Shown: positions 51,461-62,807, numbered from the stretch's first letter. The stretch is DNA of 64,000 nucleotides from Agapetus fuscipes (GCA_951799405.1 OX637345.1:5270001-5334000), one strand, 5' to 3'. Numbers and translations: made by a program. Notes: generated from the letters alone by a model not told the origin.

Positions 51461-52226
51461 TTTAAAATGTTTTTGAGAATAGCACATTAAAAAAACCAAA
51501 TGGGGGAAAAAAAACATCATGAATTACCAAACACTTAATCCTCACATTAAATAAAATACTTCTGAGAATCCTTTAATGTGGAAAAAAGTTTGTTAAAAGC
51601 TTTTATGAAAAAAAAACATAAAGTGAAAGTTTATTTGCCTAGCAACAAATAATGCATCAATTTCAAGGTAGGTACTTATGTAAAATAAACAAAGCTAGAT
51701 TTCTGTGAAAAAAATAAAACAAAATAATGATGCTTTCTCAAATGAATTCTCAAAAATGCATGTACATTTTATTGATATTAAAATTTCACAGAATTTTAAA
51801 TCGTCAAAGCACATTTACGCAAATGCAAAAAACAAAAAGGAAGCGACCAAAATAGTGTTAGAATCAAAATAGACAGAAATACTAAATGTTGAAGAAAAAA
51901 TGAAATTTGGCATAAAAAATTAAAATATGACGAGGTTTCTTAGCAAATGATAAAAGATTTAATGATCTATTTTTCAGGCTTCTCAAAGATTGCATGTCAA
52001 TTTATATTGATATAAAAATTCTATCATAATTTTTAATCGTCAAAAGGACATTACAGCAAAATGCAAAAGCAATCAAAACAAAAACAATTCATTCTAAAAT
52101 CAAAGCAAGAAAACATATGACGTCACAATGAAAGCAAAAAAAATACACTAAAAAAACAGAGCTTCACAAAACAATTCCCAAAATAAAAGTTCGCAATATC
52201 GAAAGAATCCCAGTTGGATGCGCCAG
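51461..52226 (-). other. LTR-X interior, 5' portion with primer-binding site
   Basis: Non-coding and A-rich on the plus strand. The last ~20 bp before the LTR (52207-52225) are the reverse complement of a tRNA-primer complement. Loosely repeated TTCTCAAA and ATGCATGT strings occur near 51740 and 51985. Confidence 0.7.
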
Positions 52227-52858
52227 TGTTATGTTTAGATATAAAGGTATCTCCAGGATACTTACATCCGGCTAGCTCTCATCAGCATCACTCTCAGGGC
52301 GTGGAGGTCTTTCTTTCGGTTGCTCACTTGTACTTTGGGAAGGGTTTTATAATTAAAAGATAAAGTTAACATGAACAAATAAGGGTTTATTACTGTACTA
52401 ATATGGGGGGGGGAAAGGGGAAATAAGGGATTGGCCAGACCTACAGGTTGTCACTAGAACACTTCCTATTCCGTTGGCTGGAGTTCTAAACGGAAGGCCT
52501 GGGGCAGCGCCCCAGGCTAGCGGCGGTTCACAAGGTGGACGCCTCCACACGTGAGAGCCTCTGGGTGGGCGCTCCTCTGCCTCTGGTCCACAAGGCGGGT
52601 GCCTTGCTGGCAGGAAATCCAAGTAGATGGGGGGGAAGGGAGCTCCATCGTAGTGCCCCCTCCTGCACCGCTTGGTGCTTGGTCGCTAACGTCTGACTCA
52701 CTTCACATCTCGCCGGGAACTAACGAACGACGGCCTGATTAGTTCATACGGTGCAGTTCGGCCGCTTCCGTGACCGTTCGGCTCCGTTCGGCTCACAAAC
52801 ATACACTGCACACTTCGGGATTGTTTTTTTATAATATGTTATTTAAAATAACATAACA
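52227..52858 (-). repeat. LTR-X LTR, right copy (5' LTR)
   Basis: 632 bp; see the left copy. Substitutions include CTAGCTCTCATC against CTAGCTTTCATC. Few differences imply a recent insertion, older than Gypsy-2, which is nested inside. Confidence 0.9.
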
Positions 52859-52863
52859 GTGGC

Positions 52864-52944
52864 CAATGAAATCCATGGTGGGTCTCGAACCCAGGTATTT
52901 TGGCTTTGATATCAAGCTTTAGCCAACTGAGCTATCGACCAGAC
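52864..52944 (-). mobile_element. SINE head with tRNA-like sequence
   Basis: On the minus strand GTCTGGTCGATAGCTCAGTT and GGTTCGAGACCCACC give A- and B-box-like sequence. The anticodon region differs from SINE-A, and nothing recognisable follows. It is probably a truncated SINE related to SINE-A. Confidence 0.55.
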
Positions 52945-52965
52945 ATCAAATTATTGTTATATTAC

Positions 52966-53266
52966 TTATATTGGGATGATTTATTTGATGAGCGCTGTTT
53001 TTGTGTGTATCACACCTCAAGAGCCCTCTGCGAGCTTGGTCGTCGCTGTAGAAAGTGCCAATTCTCAAGCAAGACCCAGTTGTAGTAAGGCTGTAGATGG
53101 ACCTTTCAGTGACCGGTCTTTGGTAAAGGTTTATGAATTTTTCAACCCAGCGAAGAGCACATTTTTGGAAATATGAATGGTATATTTTTGTGCTCCGCCG
53201 GGATTCGAATCTAAAACCTTCCATTTACGAGTACGAAGTGTTGCCACTGGACTACAGACCAGTTCA
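52966..53266 (-). mobile_element. SINE-B, full length
   Basis: The minus strand runs from ACTGGTCTGTAGTCCAGTGG through GATTCGAATCCCGGCGGAG to AAATAAATCATCCCAATAT. The tail has TCTTGAGGTGTGATACACAC, identical to the copy ending at 38580. Confidence 0.88.
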
Positions 53267-53297
53267 AGTTAAGCTTCTAAAATAAAATACAATTTAA

Positions 53298-53539
53298 AGG
53301 GCCTGTTGTACCAAGCTCCAATCAGACAAAAATCAAAATTAAGTGTGATTTCAACCTTTCAAATCAAGCATTTGGTTGCATACACGTAAATCAGCTGATG
53401 TACATTATATTTCCTGTTCAACTTCCATCATATTTTTACCCACTTCCGATAAATATTTAACCGTGGGCCTTACCAGAATGAAGCAATCAAATTTGATTTG
53501 TCAATTAAATATTGATTGGAGGTTGGTGCAACAGGCCCT
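53298..53539. mobile_element. MITE with TTAA flanks
   Basis: The termini AGGGCCTGTTGTACCAAGCT and (reverse complement) AGGGCCTGTTGCACCAACCT form about 26-bp inverted repeats ending in CTCCAATCA. TTAA lies on both sides (53294-53297 and 53540-53543). A TTAA duplication would suggest piggyBac-type insertion, but a shorter duplication with longer termini cannot be excluded. Non-coding. Confidence 0.8.
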
Positions 53540-53549
53540 TTAATGTATT

Positions 53550-53815
53550 AAAGCGCTTCATTTCGTGAGCGTTGTTTCGGTGTGAATCACACCTCAAGAA
53601 CCCTTTGTGATTGTGGTCGTTGAAATGACGTGCGCCAATTCTCAAGCATGCCCCAATTGCTGTAAGGCTGAATGGGTCTTTCTTGACAGGTCTCTGATAA
53701 AAGCATACGATTTTGTCGCAGCAAAGAAAAAATATTTGGAATGTTAAATGATATTTTTTTGTGGTCTGCCGAAAATCGAACCCATGACCTTTCGATTACG
53801 AGTCCGTAGTTAAGT
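53550..53815 (-). mobile_element. SINE-B, diverged copy
   Basis: The minus strand has a CTTAACTACGGACTCG head, CATGGGTTCGATTTTCGG (mutated B box) and the tail TTCTTGAGGTGTGATTCACA. Confidence 0.75.
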
Positions 53816-54194
53816 GGTTAAGGTTCAAAGCTTCCAATGGGAAAAACCCATAATGATTGACAACCTTGAATAGAAGCGACACCAAAACAAGAAGATTTAC
53901 AAAATATATATTTTGATTTTTGATAAGCGAGTTCTGTTAATTATTAGTGAATAAGAACCAGTGGCGAACATTGCCTGTACGTATATTATATGTATGATGG
54001 AGCTGCGGTCAACCAGGAACGGTCACCGCGTTTTTGGTCATTTGATTTAATCTGCTCGTCCCCGATGTGCAAAATAAAACATGGTGTACGCGAAGTATTG
54101 GAATGAGGATTCGCCACATTCATTAAAAAAAATTGGAAGAGTTTTCACAGCCTTTTTATACATAAAATATTTTGTATGGAAACAATTTATTTTG
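53816..54194. other. Unassigned sequence
   Basis: No gene or repeat family recognised. Confidence 0.35.
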
Positions 54195-54375
54195 AAAATA
54201 ATTCCTGCAACTCTTGCCGACCTTTCCTGAAACGGGGGCAATTTTTTTTTTTTTTTTAAGAAATCCTGTGCGGGAGACTCCCTAGATTCTAAATACTCTA
54301 GGGGTCTATGACACTTGTAGTGCCGCAGAGGTGTACCATTTTCAGCCTCCTATCAACTTATAAGTCAAGCAATAC
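54195..54375 (-). repeat. Family C copy split by about 100 bp of unrelated sequence
   Basis: CCTGCAACTCTTGCCGACCT and AACTTATAAGTCAAGCAA are family C minus-strand parts. The segment between (54240-54335) starts with a T run and does not match the family. Confidence 0.5.
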
Positions 54376-54540
54376 AAACAATTAATTACATCTAAATAAA
54401 TAAAACAAAATAACACTAAGAAAAAACAATCAAACTAAAATCTGTACAAAATTAAAATTGAAAACTTCAAAGCTTTAGACTTGCCAACATTACAGATCAG
54501 CCGCCATTTTTTTAGGTCCTTATTAATGTGATATAATCAT
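54376..54540. other. Unassigned AT-rich sequence
   Basis: Nothing recognised. Confidence 0.3.
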
Positions 54541-54544
54541 AATA

Positions 54545-54945
54545 ATAAATCGAGTCATGCGTGCTTCCAGTATCCACCTATGGCTTGGAAACAAAAAGGC
54601 TCACTCAGTATAGCGCCAACAGACTGATGACGTATCAAAGAGCCATTGAAAGGAGGATGCTGGGAATCAGAGACAGGGTTCCAAACCAGGAGATCCATAA
54701 ACGCACTAGTGTCACTGATGTCATACAGCGAGTAAGGCAGGACCATGACAGATAGCCAAAAACGATCGTCCAGTGGCGACCCAAGATGTCCAAGCGAGGA
54801 GCTGGAAGACGCCATTTAAAGTGGCTGGACGACATCCAGAAAATTGCAGGCAGAGGATGACTAAACACAGCAGCTGATAACCAGGAATGGAGAAGATTGG
54901 AGAAGGCCTACGTCGAGGAGTGGACTGAGAAAGAATGAGAAAGAA
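54545..54945 (+). pseudogene. LINE (RTE/Jockey-type) reverse-transcriptase C-terminal fragment
   Basis: The plus strand reads VSTYGLETKRLTQY, AIERRMLGIRDRVPNQEI, RRHLKWLDDIQKIAG and DNQEWRRLEKAYVEEWT. This is the well-known LINE tail pattern of thumb and C-terminal domain, with stop codons at 54753 and 54858. It matches neither LINE-1 nor LINE-2 closely, so it is a further lineage. It ends in a GAAAGAAGAAGA-rich tail. Confidence 0.75.
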
Positions 54946-54950
54946 GAAGA

Positions 54951-55361
54951 TTTTTTTTGAATAATATTTCTATTCCTTTGTTTTTCCTTTCTCTCCCTCA
55001 TACTCATATTGATCCCCCACTCCAGCACAGCTGCTAAATATTACTTTATAATTAACTCAGCACAACATTAATATTTCACAATGTTTTCCACAATTAATCC
55101 CTTAAATTTTTCAACACAACCATGGCGCGCATTTGTTTCAATAAACAATTGATAACGGCGGACATTAAGCTATTCAATTTGTAATTTGTGTATGCAATCT
55201 ATTTATAATTAATTTTGATGTAAACTCAAATATTGATGGTAATTAATTTGAACATGAATATTGTTTAATTTAAGTTGCAAAGAGTACAAATGTGACGCAA
55301 ATCAAGTTATCATCTGCTTAGAAAAAAAATGTATCCATAGTATCTATACATTTATTTATTT
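54951..55361. other. Unassigned AT-rich sequence
   Basis: No gene or repeat family recognised. Confidence 0.35.
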
Positions 55362-55590
55362 ACTTTGATCATAGGTTGGTATAAGACTGACCCCTTAGCT
55401 GTAAAAACTTGGTTCACTTTTTCTGTTGCCACATCGGTTTCAGGGACAAGTGACTGAAGTTGCAAGGTTTATGTGCACATGAGTTTTTTTTTTATGAGTA
55501 CACATGCAAAATGTGTAAGCGCGAACTTACATGTGATTCTTGTGAACGTGGGCTTGATATATAAGTCTTAAATGTTAATAAAAACAAAAA
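55362..55590 (+). repeat. Family C copy, diverged
   Basis: It begins TGATCATAGGTTGGTATAAG and ends TATAAGTCTTAAATGTTAAT. The ATTATAGATT tail is absent. Confidence 0.5.
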
Positions 55591-56168
55591 ATAGAAATAG
55601 CGGTATTATTTCGATAGCACACCTTGCTTTTGTGTTGTTTCGTTGCTCTTCTTTTCTAACAACTGTGTACGCACGCAAAAAAATAAATCTACCGTGAATG
55701 TTTATCGCATTGTTATCCGTCTCCCTCGCACTTGCTTAGTTTCAATAGATCCGTCCCTTTTTCTTACAAGAACCCAAGGAAATAGGAAATAAATGATACA
55801 ACGAAAGAAAATGTATACTCGTACTCAATACTAATAAATAAATAACAAATATTGTTATGTTTTTATGGGTTCAAGTCAATTTAAATTTCGATTATTAATT
55901 TTTACGCAATTTATTTCAGATACGGTTCACACACAGAATCACTTTAAACGTACACCATACAACGATCCAGAGATTTGGTCCTTAATTTTAGCAAGAATAA
56001 GGATTTTTCTCAAATCATTGAGAATTGGTACACGTGAGATTTTACTAGACCAACCAATCGAGCAATCTTGAACAATACAAATTATATAAGTACCTAATAT
56101 ATATTTATTTCTAGAGAGACTTCAGAGGCACTGACAGAGGAAAACAAAACACACATTTACATATTCGT
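55591..56168. other. Unassigned sequence
   Basis: Contains a 68-codon open frame without a recognisable domain. No gene is called. Confidence 0.35.
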
Positions 56169-56405
56169 CGGTATTATGGCCGAGGAGACCAAGTGGGCCG
56201 ATCGTTCTAGCGTGCTTGGAATGGAATAACGTTGGTTCGATCCCCGCTTGGGTCATTTGGCCATAGCTTTGATCCTGGTCCAACAGATGTAATTGGGTAT
56301 TTATTAATTAAAAAATCATTAAATAAAGAATAATGAATTATTAATTGATGATATTAATACCTGTTTCTGGCTAGGCAGAATAGGTTGGTGAATTGCATTC
56401 CTCTT
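56169..56405 (+). mobile_element. SINE-D, full length
   Basis: It begins GGTATTATGGCCGAGGAGAC, resembling a class-II tRNA 5' half (TGGCCGAG), with a B box in TTGGTTCGATCCCCGC. The body contains GGTCCAACAGATG and the end is AATAGGTTGGTGAATTGCAT. The minus copy at 3050-3222 shares head and end. Confidence 0.7.
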
Positions 56406-56410
56406 CACAA

Positions 56411-56442
<32 letters not shown>

Positions 56443-56689
56443 AATATATAAATTAAATTATAATCAATAAAGGGGTAATATTACAAATTGCAAAAAATAA
56501 TTGAATTACGCCATTACAATATCTATTATTCTCTCATGAGAATTTATTCGAATAGAGCCCTGAACAATGGCAAATAATGGCTGGACTAATCTGCCTTTGA
56601 ATGGGATAATTCCTCATTACTGATATCAAATACGAGTTGCAGTTTTTTATTCAACGTTTGTGGGCATTGTAACATTTTCCCGGTTAAAT
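56406..56689. other. Unassigned; (TA)n microsatellite at about 56413-56442
   Basis: Apart from the dinucleotide repeat, nothing is recognised. Confidence 0.5.
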
Positions 56690-56990
56690 GACCGAATCGT
56701 AGTCTAATGGTAAGCACTACGGACTCGTTAATGGAAAGTCGTGGGTTTGAATCCCGGCGGAGCACAAGAAATATACCATTTATATTTTCAAGTATCTTCT
56801 TTGCTGGGTTGAAAAATTCAAATACCTGTACCAAAGACCTTACAGCAACTACATTAGACATTACAGCCTTACAGCAACTGGGTCATGCTTGAGAATTGGC
56901 GCTTTCTATAGCAATGATTAAGCTTGCAGAGGGCTCTTGAAGTGTGATTCACAAAACTATATTATTCTAATATTATTTTTATTACACATT
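56690..56990 (+). mobile_element. SINE-B, full length
   Basis: GACCGAATCGTAGTCTAATG, GGGTTTGAATCCCGGCGGAG, TATACCATTTATATTTTC, and the tail TCTTGAAGTGTGATTCACA. The CTTACAGCAACT segment is duplicated internally (56838 and 56870). Confidence 0.85.
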
Positions 56991-57054
56991 ACCGAGAAAT
57001 TCCGAGCTTTGAAAAGTTTCGAATTAACATGCGAATAAAATTGAGGTGGAGCAG

Positions 57055-57110
57055 ATAAACTGGTCTGTAGTGTAGTGGTTAAGGCTACAGACTCGTATTC
57101 TGAATGTCAA
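57055..57110 (+). mobile_element. SINE-B head fragment
   Basis: AACTGGTCTGTAGTGTAGTG and CAGACTCGTATTCTGAA match the SINE-B head only. Confidence 0.5.
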
Positions 57111-57124
57111 ATATAATCAGCAGT

Positions 57125-57353
57125 TGTTACCTATTAACTTTTACAGGTAATGGAACCGGCATTACGTCAATCACATCAGTTAAAGTGGGAGCTTCCGGGG
57201 GGCTGGTACTCATTTCTTGTGACGGTTGACTATACCTTGCCGGTATTTTATATACTTTCGAAATAAACAACGAAACGGAAAATCATTTTTGATACCCTCG
57301 ATGGGATTCAAACCCGAGTGCTCTGGATGGAATGCTAGCATTCTACCAACTGA
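57125..57353 (-). mobile_element. SINE-A, truncated at both ends
   Basis: Minus-strand SINE-A body with the B box GGTTTGAATCCCATCGAGG. The head stops at CTCAGTTGGTAGAATGCTAG. Confidence 0.7.
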
Positions 57354-58399
57354 GAAAAACCTTCCAAAAGCTGAAAAGATAGCTGGACATCCACATATCA
57401 GGATCCTCGAGACAAAATGAATTATATTTGTGAACCACAGATCGAATTTTCTGTATCACAAGAAAATAAATATATTTTATTGTTGAATTGGAATGAAAGC
57501 AGTCCTAGATTTAACATGTATGTAAAGTAATTCTTTATTCAACTCTGCTTAAGTGAATATATTTTCAATTTGAGTTGATAGGTTTTTTGCGTGTCTGCCA
57601 TTCGGATTATGTGTTGCAAAGAATTACAATTTATGCATGAAAAAGTCTATTTCAGCACCTGGTACTGGAGCGCCAGCTTAATTGCATAGAATGATATTAA
57701 ATTTCACGCCTGGCGGATAGGCAACACGAGGAGTGAGTACAATTTTTCAAATTATTTTTGAAGAGGAAAATTGTTATTAAATTGTTCAGAATTATTATTT
57801 TTCTTACAAAACCAAATTTATCCACTCCTGGATGTATTCATTTTCAAATCTTCTCAAAGACATTCTGTTGTAAAGCCTTGTAAATGGGAACAATGACTGC
57901 CTTCCTCCAGTCCATCGGTACTTATATGGCATTCACACAAAACTAACATAATTTAAGCATCTATCTTTAAAAGGTTAACCTCCTGCTTTCAAAATTTAAC
58001 GATTTATTGTACAACATGCAGTAGATTTTTTTATTATTCAAACACATGTTATACTTTTTAAAAGCCAGTCCCTATCCACATCTGGATGGATGTCTCTTTA
58101 AATTTCCTACGAGATGTTGTACAGCCTTGTAAATGGGAACAATGACTGCCTTCCTCCAGCTCATTGATACTCCTCAGGCACTTACCGAAAACTTAAAAAG
58201 AATATAAAAACATTTTTTACACATACATACATTTTGTCCTCCTGTTTTCTATATTTCACGATCTATACCATCAAATTCAGTAGGTAGTTTTTAAATTTTT
58301 AACACAAATACACATGCTTTTTTTAAAGCAAATTCGTTTCTTTTCCTCGGTTCATGCCTTTTAAAACCGTTTTCAAGACTTACAGCTTTGAAAATCTGT
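57354..58399 (-). pseudogene. Mostly unassigned; two decayed LINE RT fragments
   Basis: On the minus strand 57866-57925 reads MDWRKAVIVPIYKALQ and 58116-58175 carries the same block with changes; this is the RT motif 0/1 region (WRKAxIVPxYK) of LINE proteins. The two fragments lie about 245 bp apart and share CTTGTAAATGGGAACAATGA exactly, so they are either a local duplication or two insertions. The remainder shows no gene. Confidence 0.55.
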
Positions 58400-58725
58400 A
58401 AAACTGAGAAGCTGACCATGTTGTAAAATAATGGTTCACTTTAGCCAATGCCACCCCGGTTTCAGAGAAAGGCTGCAGGAGTTGCGAGATGTATGTCAAT
58501 GGAGGTTTTTTTAAAAGCGCGAACTTATACGTGCCTGCTTGTGGGAATATCTAGATACATTTAATGCGAATCTTGAATTCTAACATATTTTGGCAACTAA
58601 GATTATAGATTATAAATCAGCCCCCTCTTTCCAACACAGAGATAACTTCTATTTAAGATTCATATTAAACGCATTCCCACAAGCAGACATGTAAAAGTTC
58701 GCGCTAACACATGCCACATTCACTA
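58400..58725. repeat. Family C copies, tail to tail
   Basis: A plus-strand copy (58400-58620) ends AGATTATAGATTATAAATC and meets a partial minus-strand copy (58640-58725, AGATTCATATTAAACGCATT, then GCAGACATGTAAAAG). Confidence 0.55.
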
Positions 58726-59184
58726 CGCTATATTCATTTTCACACATCTTAACAATGTAACACTAACGTTGTATTAATCTTCACAGAGCTGATAAACACT
58801 TATTTCTATTACGCCGGCAGAGTGACGTCAGATGGAATTTTCGTGTCGACCCTCGTCACAAGGAGCAGCCAACAGCAGCCCAAGTATAAATCTTAACGTT
58901 TAAACTCAACCACGCCAATTACAGAAAATTATATGAAAACTAAAAACGCTCACTAGAGATGCTGTTTTGGTTTCTATACATTTTTTGTAAAGCGTGTGTT
59001 CCAGTTTAAAGGTTAGGTTTTATACTTGAAGTGCGAGATGTAGTCCATACTCAGTCACAACAGACTGGCAGATCTTTGTAACTGACGCTCGGATGAAACA
59101 GAAAGAGAATAACTTGTTTATGTTGCTAAGTTGTATTTCATTTTGCTGATTTTTTTTACGCTTTTTCTTCTTTTTGTGCCACTT
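58726..59184. other. Unassigned; shares strings with 4216-4509 and 21651-22388
   Basis: CCCAAGTATAAATCTTAACG near 58880 recurs in those two places. No gene is recognised. Confidence 0.35.
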
Positions 59185-59500
59185 CTATCGAAGATCGGCG
59201 ATCATCATGGCTATTTTGACTTTAGATGCTGCGGCTCGACAGCTCGACAGACGGACTTGGCGCTTCTGCCGAATCACTGTCGCAGGTTTTTCAGCCACGA
59301 TGTCCTTCGGCGTCCCTGAGATCTTACCCTGTATGATAAGATGAAGGAGACGGTACTCCTTATTTCTCAAAATGTGACCGAAGTACAAAAGCTTTCTCTG
59401 CTTAATGGTTGGCAGGAGCTCCTTTGTAGTGCACATTCGTTGGAGGACTTCTTCATTGGTGACTTGATCACGCCAAGAGATCCGAAGCATTTTTCGGTAG
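59185..59500 (-). pseudogene. LINE reverse-transcriptase C-terminal fragment
   Basis: The minus strand reads MLRISWRDQVTNEEVLQRM, KLLYFGHILRNKEYRLLHLI and TPKDIVAEKP, a block typical of RTE-like LINE proteins after the RT domain. About 100 codons stay open, but the N-terminal enzyme is absent. The plus-strand copy at 40705-40918 is its closest relative here. Confidence 0.75.
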
Positions 59501-59834
59501 AGACACTACTACGCTTAATAATTTATATAAGCAACGAAGAGAAAAACAAAAATTTGAGGGAATTGTTTTTGTGTTAATGAAATCTTGAATGCATTTCACC
59601 AACGTATTTTTGCATGGCCAGAAATAGATAAGTTGTAAAATAAAGTTTTTTTTGCAAATTAATTATTAATTAATAATTAATTAATTGCTCAATGGCCTCA
59701 TCATCATGTAAAGTGAAATAAATAACAAACTCAAAATCAAATTAAAATTGTAATTAAATTTCAGCTAGAAATTACAATCTAAATAACATGACTGAGCCGC
59801 CAACATTGCAAATAACCTCCGTTTCTTTCAGTTT
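59501..59834. other. Unassigned AT-rich sequence
   Basis: A TTAATTAATAATTAATTAAT stretch lies near 59665. No gene is seen. Confidence 0.35.
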
Positions 59835-60110
59835 TGGCATTTTTCTTTCATTTTGTTCAAAGTCATAATTTTTGTCATGCAATGTCATCTTTTGTAAGGA
59901 CTCTGAATATCCCATTCGTCCGCTATTTCAGAAATTTGATCCATCCATATTGTTCTCGGTCTTTCTCTATCACGGCTTCCATTCATACTTGCAGCGTACC
60001 TACACTCTCTTCGTCAGTCTTTCGTCATTTATCCTCCCATGTGTCCAAGCCGTCTCAACAAAGTCTTTTTAATTTTTACTATCTCAAATGTGTAGCCTTA
60101 ATTTTACAGT
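59835..60110 (-). pseudogene. LINE-2-like RT C-terminal fragment
   Basis: The antisense peptide of this stretch matches the antisense peptide of the LINE-2 RT at 2108-2374, so the minus strand carries the same FGHLERM to WMDQI block in decayed form. Plus-strand open frames here are spurious. Confidence 0.6.
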
Positions 60111-60134
60111 TTTTTTTATACTAACAATAATATA

Positions 60135-60420
60135 AAATTAGGATGATTTATTTGGTGAGCGATGTTTTTGTATGAATCATACCTCAAAAGCCCTCTGCAA
60201 GATTGGTTGTCTCTATAGAAAGTGCAAGTAGGTACTCAAGAAAGACCGAGTTGCTGTAAGGCTGGATGGACCCTTAGTGATCGGTCTTTGATTAAGGTAT
60301 ATGAATTTTCCAACCCAACAAAGAGCATATTTGAAAATATAAATAGTATATTTTTGGTTTTAGGCCGGGATTCGAATCCATAACCTTCCATTTACCAGTC
60401 TTACCACTAGACTTTGGTCC
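60135..60420 (-). mobile_element. SINE-B, full length
   Basis: The minus strand has GGATTCGAATCCCGGCC, the body, and the tail CTTTTGAGGTATGATTCATA followed by AAATAAATCATCCTAATTTT. The head has lost a few bases. Confidence 0.85.
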
Positions 60421-62377
60421 ATATGATTAAACTTCTAAAAAACAGATTTTTCTGTGTTATATAGGTCTGAAAAAAATATGGTGTGAGGGAGATTTTAATC
60501 TTATCAAAAACCAATATCTCTCAAGTGTGAAGAAAAAGAGGGAAGCCTCTCTTGGTCGCCGAATATGTAAAGTCAGCAAGCGTTTTCCTTGGTCTTAGAA
60601 AAACATTTTTCAGTTGGATTTAGGGGAAAATTTGCCTTTTCAACGCGCCCTTGAAGGAAACCGTCTTTTCGCGGGTTTTCTTCCACACACAAAGAAATCC
60701 AATAAGAAAATATAAATGATCAAAATACTTATCGACGTACAATACATACTAGGTAATATTTTCTATGATCCTTTTTAAAGAAGCAAAAATGTACTAATAA
60801 ATTTTCAAGAAAAACTAGTGAAACGTTGTAGAAAACCATTATCAAAAGGTGTTTTTTAAAGAAAAGTCTTTTATTTTATATTTATCGTTATTTTTTCAGT
60901 CATTACTAACGTTTTCGGAGAACCTTAATCGTTGGGTAACAAATAATTCCAGGTAATATGTGGAAATATAATCTTTTTTTTAGGGTCATTCTTAAATTTA
61001 ATTTTGCGCAAACAAGTTTTATCAAAATGAGAATCCAAAAGCATTAAACCTCAAATATAAAAAAAAAACAGATTTTCTTTTCGCTGAAAGAGGAAATAAT
61101 TCAGATGAAAATTATGCTTTATTTCTGAAGTTGATTAGTTTTAAAGAAACATCAAATAATTTACAAATCTTTGCTATCAAAGCTTCTACTGAAGACGATT
61201 TTTCCTTTGAAAGTTTTTTTTCTCTAATTCTACAATATCCCCATTCAATCGCCGATGGATATTAAACCTTATGAAGGTTTAAAATAACAGAGAGTTCGCA
61301 GCAAATTTGAATTTGAATACACAAAATTATTAAACTTGGAGATTGAATATTTTTCTTGTAGATTTATTTAAAAAAAAAAAAAGTTTTATTATTTTCCTTA
61401 AACTTTCTTTGAAAATAAATTTCTTTGAATTTTTCATTATCAGCAGTTGTAACTATTAAATAAAAAAAAACAGAAGGTACTTGTAACTGAACGCTTGGGT
61501 TTTTCCAGTCTTCTGATAATACATTCTTTCAATTTTGAGGTCAGTTTATCTAGTTTATTTTTCATATTTGAATATAATCAACTTTTTAATTTGCATCCGC
61601 CTGAAAGTCCAAAGTAAACTGACGCTCAGCTTGCACCGCGTCTCTTTTTATATTTGAGTCCGTTCGCTAGGTTTCGTTCGTCTTGTATCGTTGACCAATC
61701 AGAACGCGCGTAGCGATGGGCGGAGACTATGTACTTTGCAGGCGCGTACCACCAAAAGCAAACGCATTGATGTAATAATTTATTTTTAATTTGAATAATA
61801 TAAAAGTAAACCTTTTATGTGAAATTGCGTTTCAGTGGGTCTATTGAAGTTAGAACAAGCGGAGAATTCTTTGTCGGTCCTTATGCGGTGCTTTCCTGGG
61901 AAATATTCATTTAACGGTGGAAAGGGTTGGCGGAGGGATGCACTTCAGATAATTCTAGCATTTATAGGGATAAGGGAGGCTGCCTGCATGCAAATGAGAC
62001 GCCAGACGACTTAATTTTAGTTTCAGAACTGAGGATCAAGACGAACAAGGAATATAAAATGTACTCGTTTAAGCATCCGCGAGAACATATTTTTTAAAAA
62101 CATTCCTATTGTAAATATATCAGAAAAGCTGTTGAACTGTTTTAAAAATATTAAAAGAATTTAAATAGAGTAAATGAATTTTAAAGTAAATGAACTCATT
62201 ATAAAGAGAAAAATACTATCTTCTTTACCTAGCGATACAAGGTAAAACTGAGGAAAAAAGGAATCATGGATATTAAGCAAAATTATGTATGAAGAATTAA
62301 AGATATAGTTGAAAGAGAATGCAAAAAATGATGCTTACAGCTAAATCAGCTAAGTAAATGTAAAAAACCACTATGAT
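60421..62377. other. Unassigned; GC-richer CCAAT-containing patch at 61610-61760
   Basis: Most of this is AT-rich with no domain. Near 61695 GACCAATCAGAACGCGCG and GGGCGGAGAC stand out from the background and could be promoter-like, but no gene with a recognisable product follows. A diverged family E block lies at 60870-60950. Confidence 0.35.
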
Positions 62378-62690
62378 CGCATTCCTTGACTTATACGTTG
62401 GTATGAGGTTGACCCCTCACACTGTAAAAAATGGTTCACTTTGCCAATGTCCCCCCTGTTTCAGGGAAGGTCGGCAAAAGTTGTATAGTTTATGTTCATT
62501 TGTGGTTTGGATTTACATTACACATTCAGCATTTGTAAGCGCAAACTACACGTGTCTGTCTGTGGGCATGCATTTTGATATGAGCTTTAAATGTTAATGT
62601 ATCTTTGCAACTTAGATTATAGATTATAAATCGCTAAAACAATGCCACTGAAAGAAACGAAATCGATTTATAAATTATAATCTAAGTTGC
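62378..62690 (+). repeat. Family C copy plus short inverted tail piece
   Basis: TCCTTGACTTATACGTTGGT to CAACTTAGATTATAGATTAT (62378-62630). A small opposite-strand tail (TTATAATCTAAGTTGCAT) is at 62672. Confidence 0.65.
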
Positions 62691-62807
62691 ATATTAATCA
62701 AGAAACCTTTCTTTTAAAGCCCTTTAAGTTTAAATTTATATTTAAAACCTCAATTCTTTTACGTTAGTTCGTCACATGGTTACAAAAAAAATTACAAGCT
62801 TTTACGT

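Larger units (their letters stand above)
42213..52858 (-). mobile_element. LTR-X: non-coding LTR retrotransposon carrying nested Gypsy-2
   Basis: Two nearly identical LTRs (42213-42845 and 52227-52858) begin TGTTATG and end ACATAACA, flanked by a GTGG target duplication (42209-42212 and 52859-52862). Minus orientation follows from the primer-binding site TGGCGCATCCAACTGGGAT next to the right LTR (reverse complement of about 52207-52225) and the purine tract GAGAAAGGGGAA next to the left LTR. Without Gypsy-2 the element is about 3.5 kb and its ~2.2-kb interior (42846-44293, 51457-52226) shows no coding domain. It is thus non-autonomous, like a LARD or TRIM. Its autonomous partner is not in the window. 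Confidence 0.88.
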
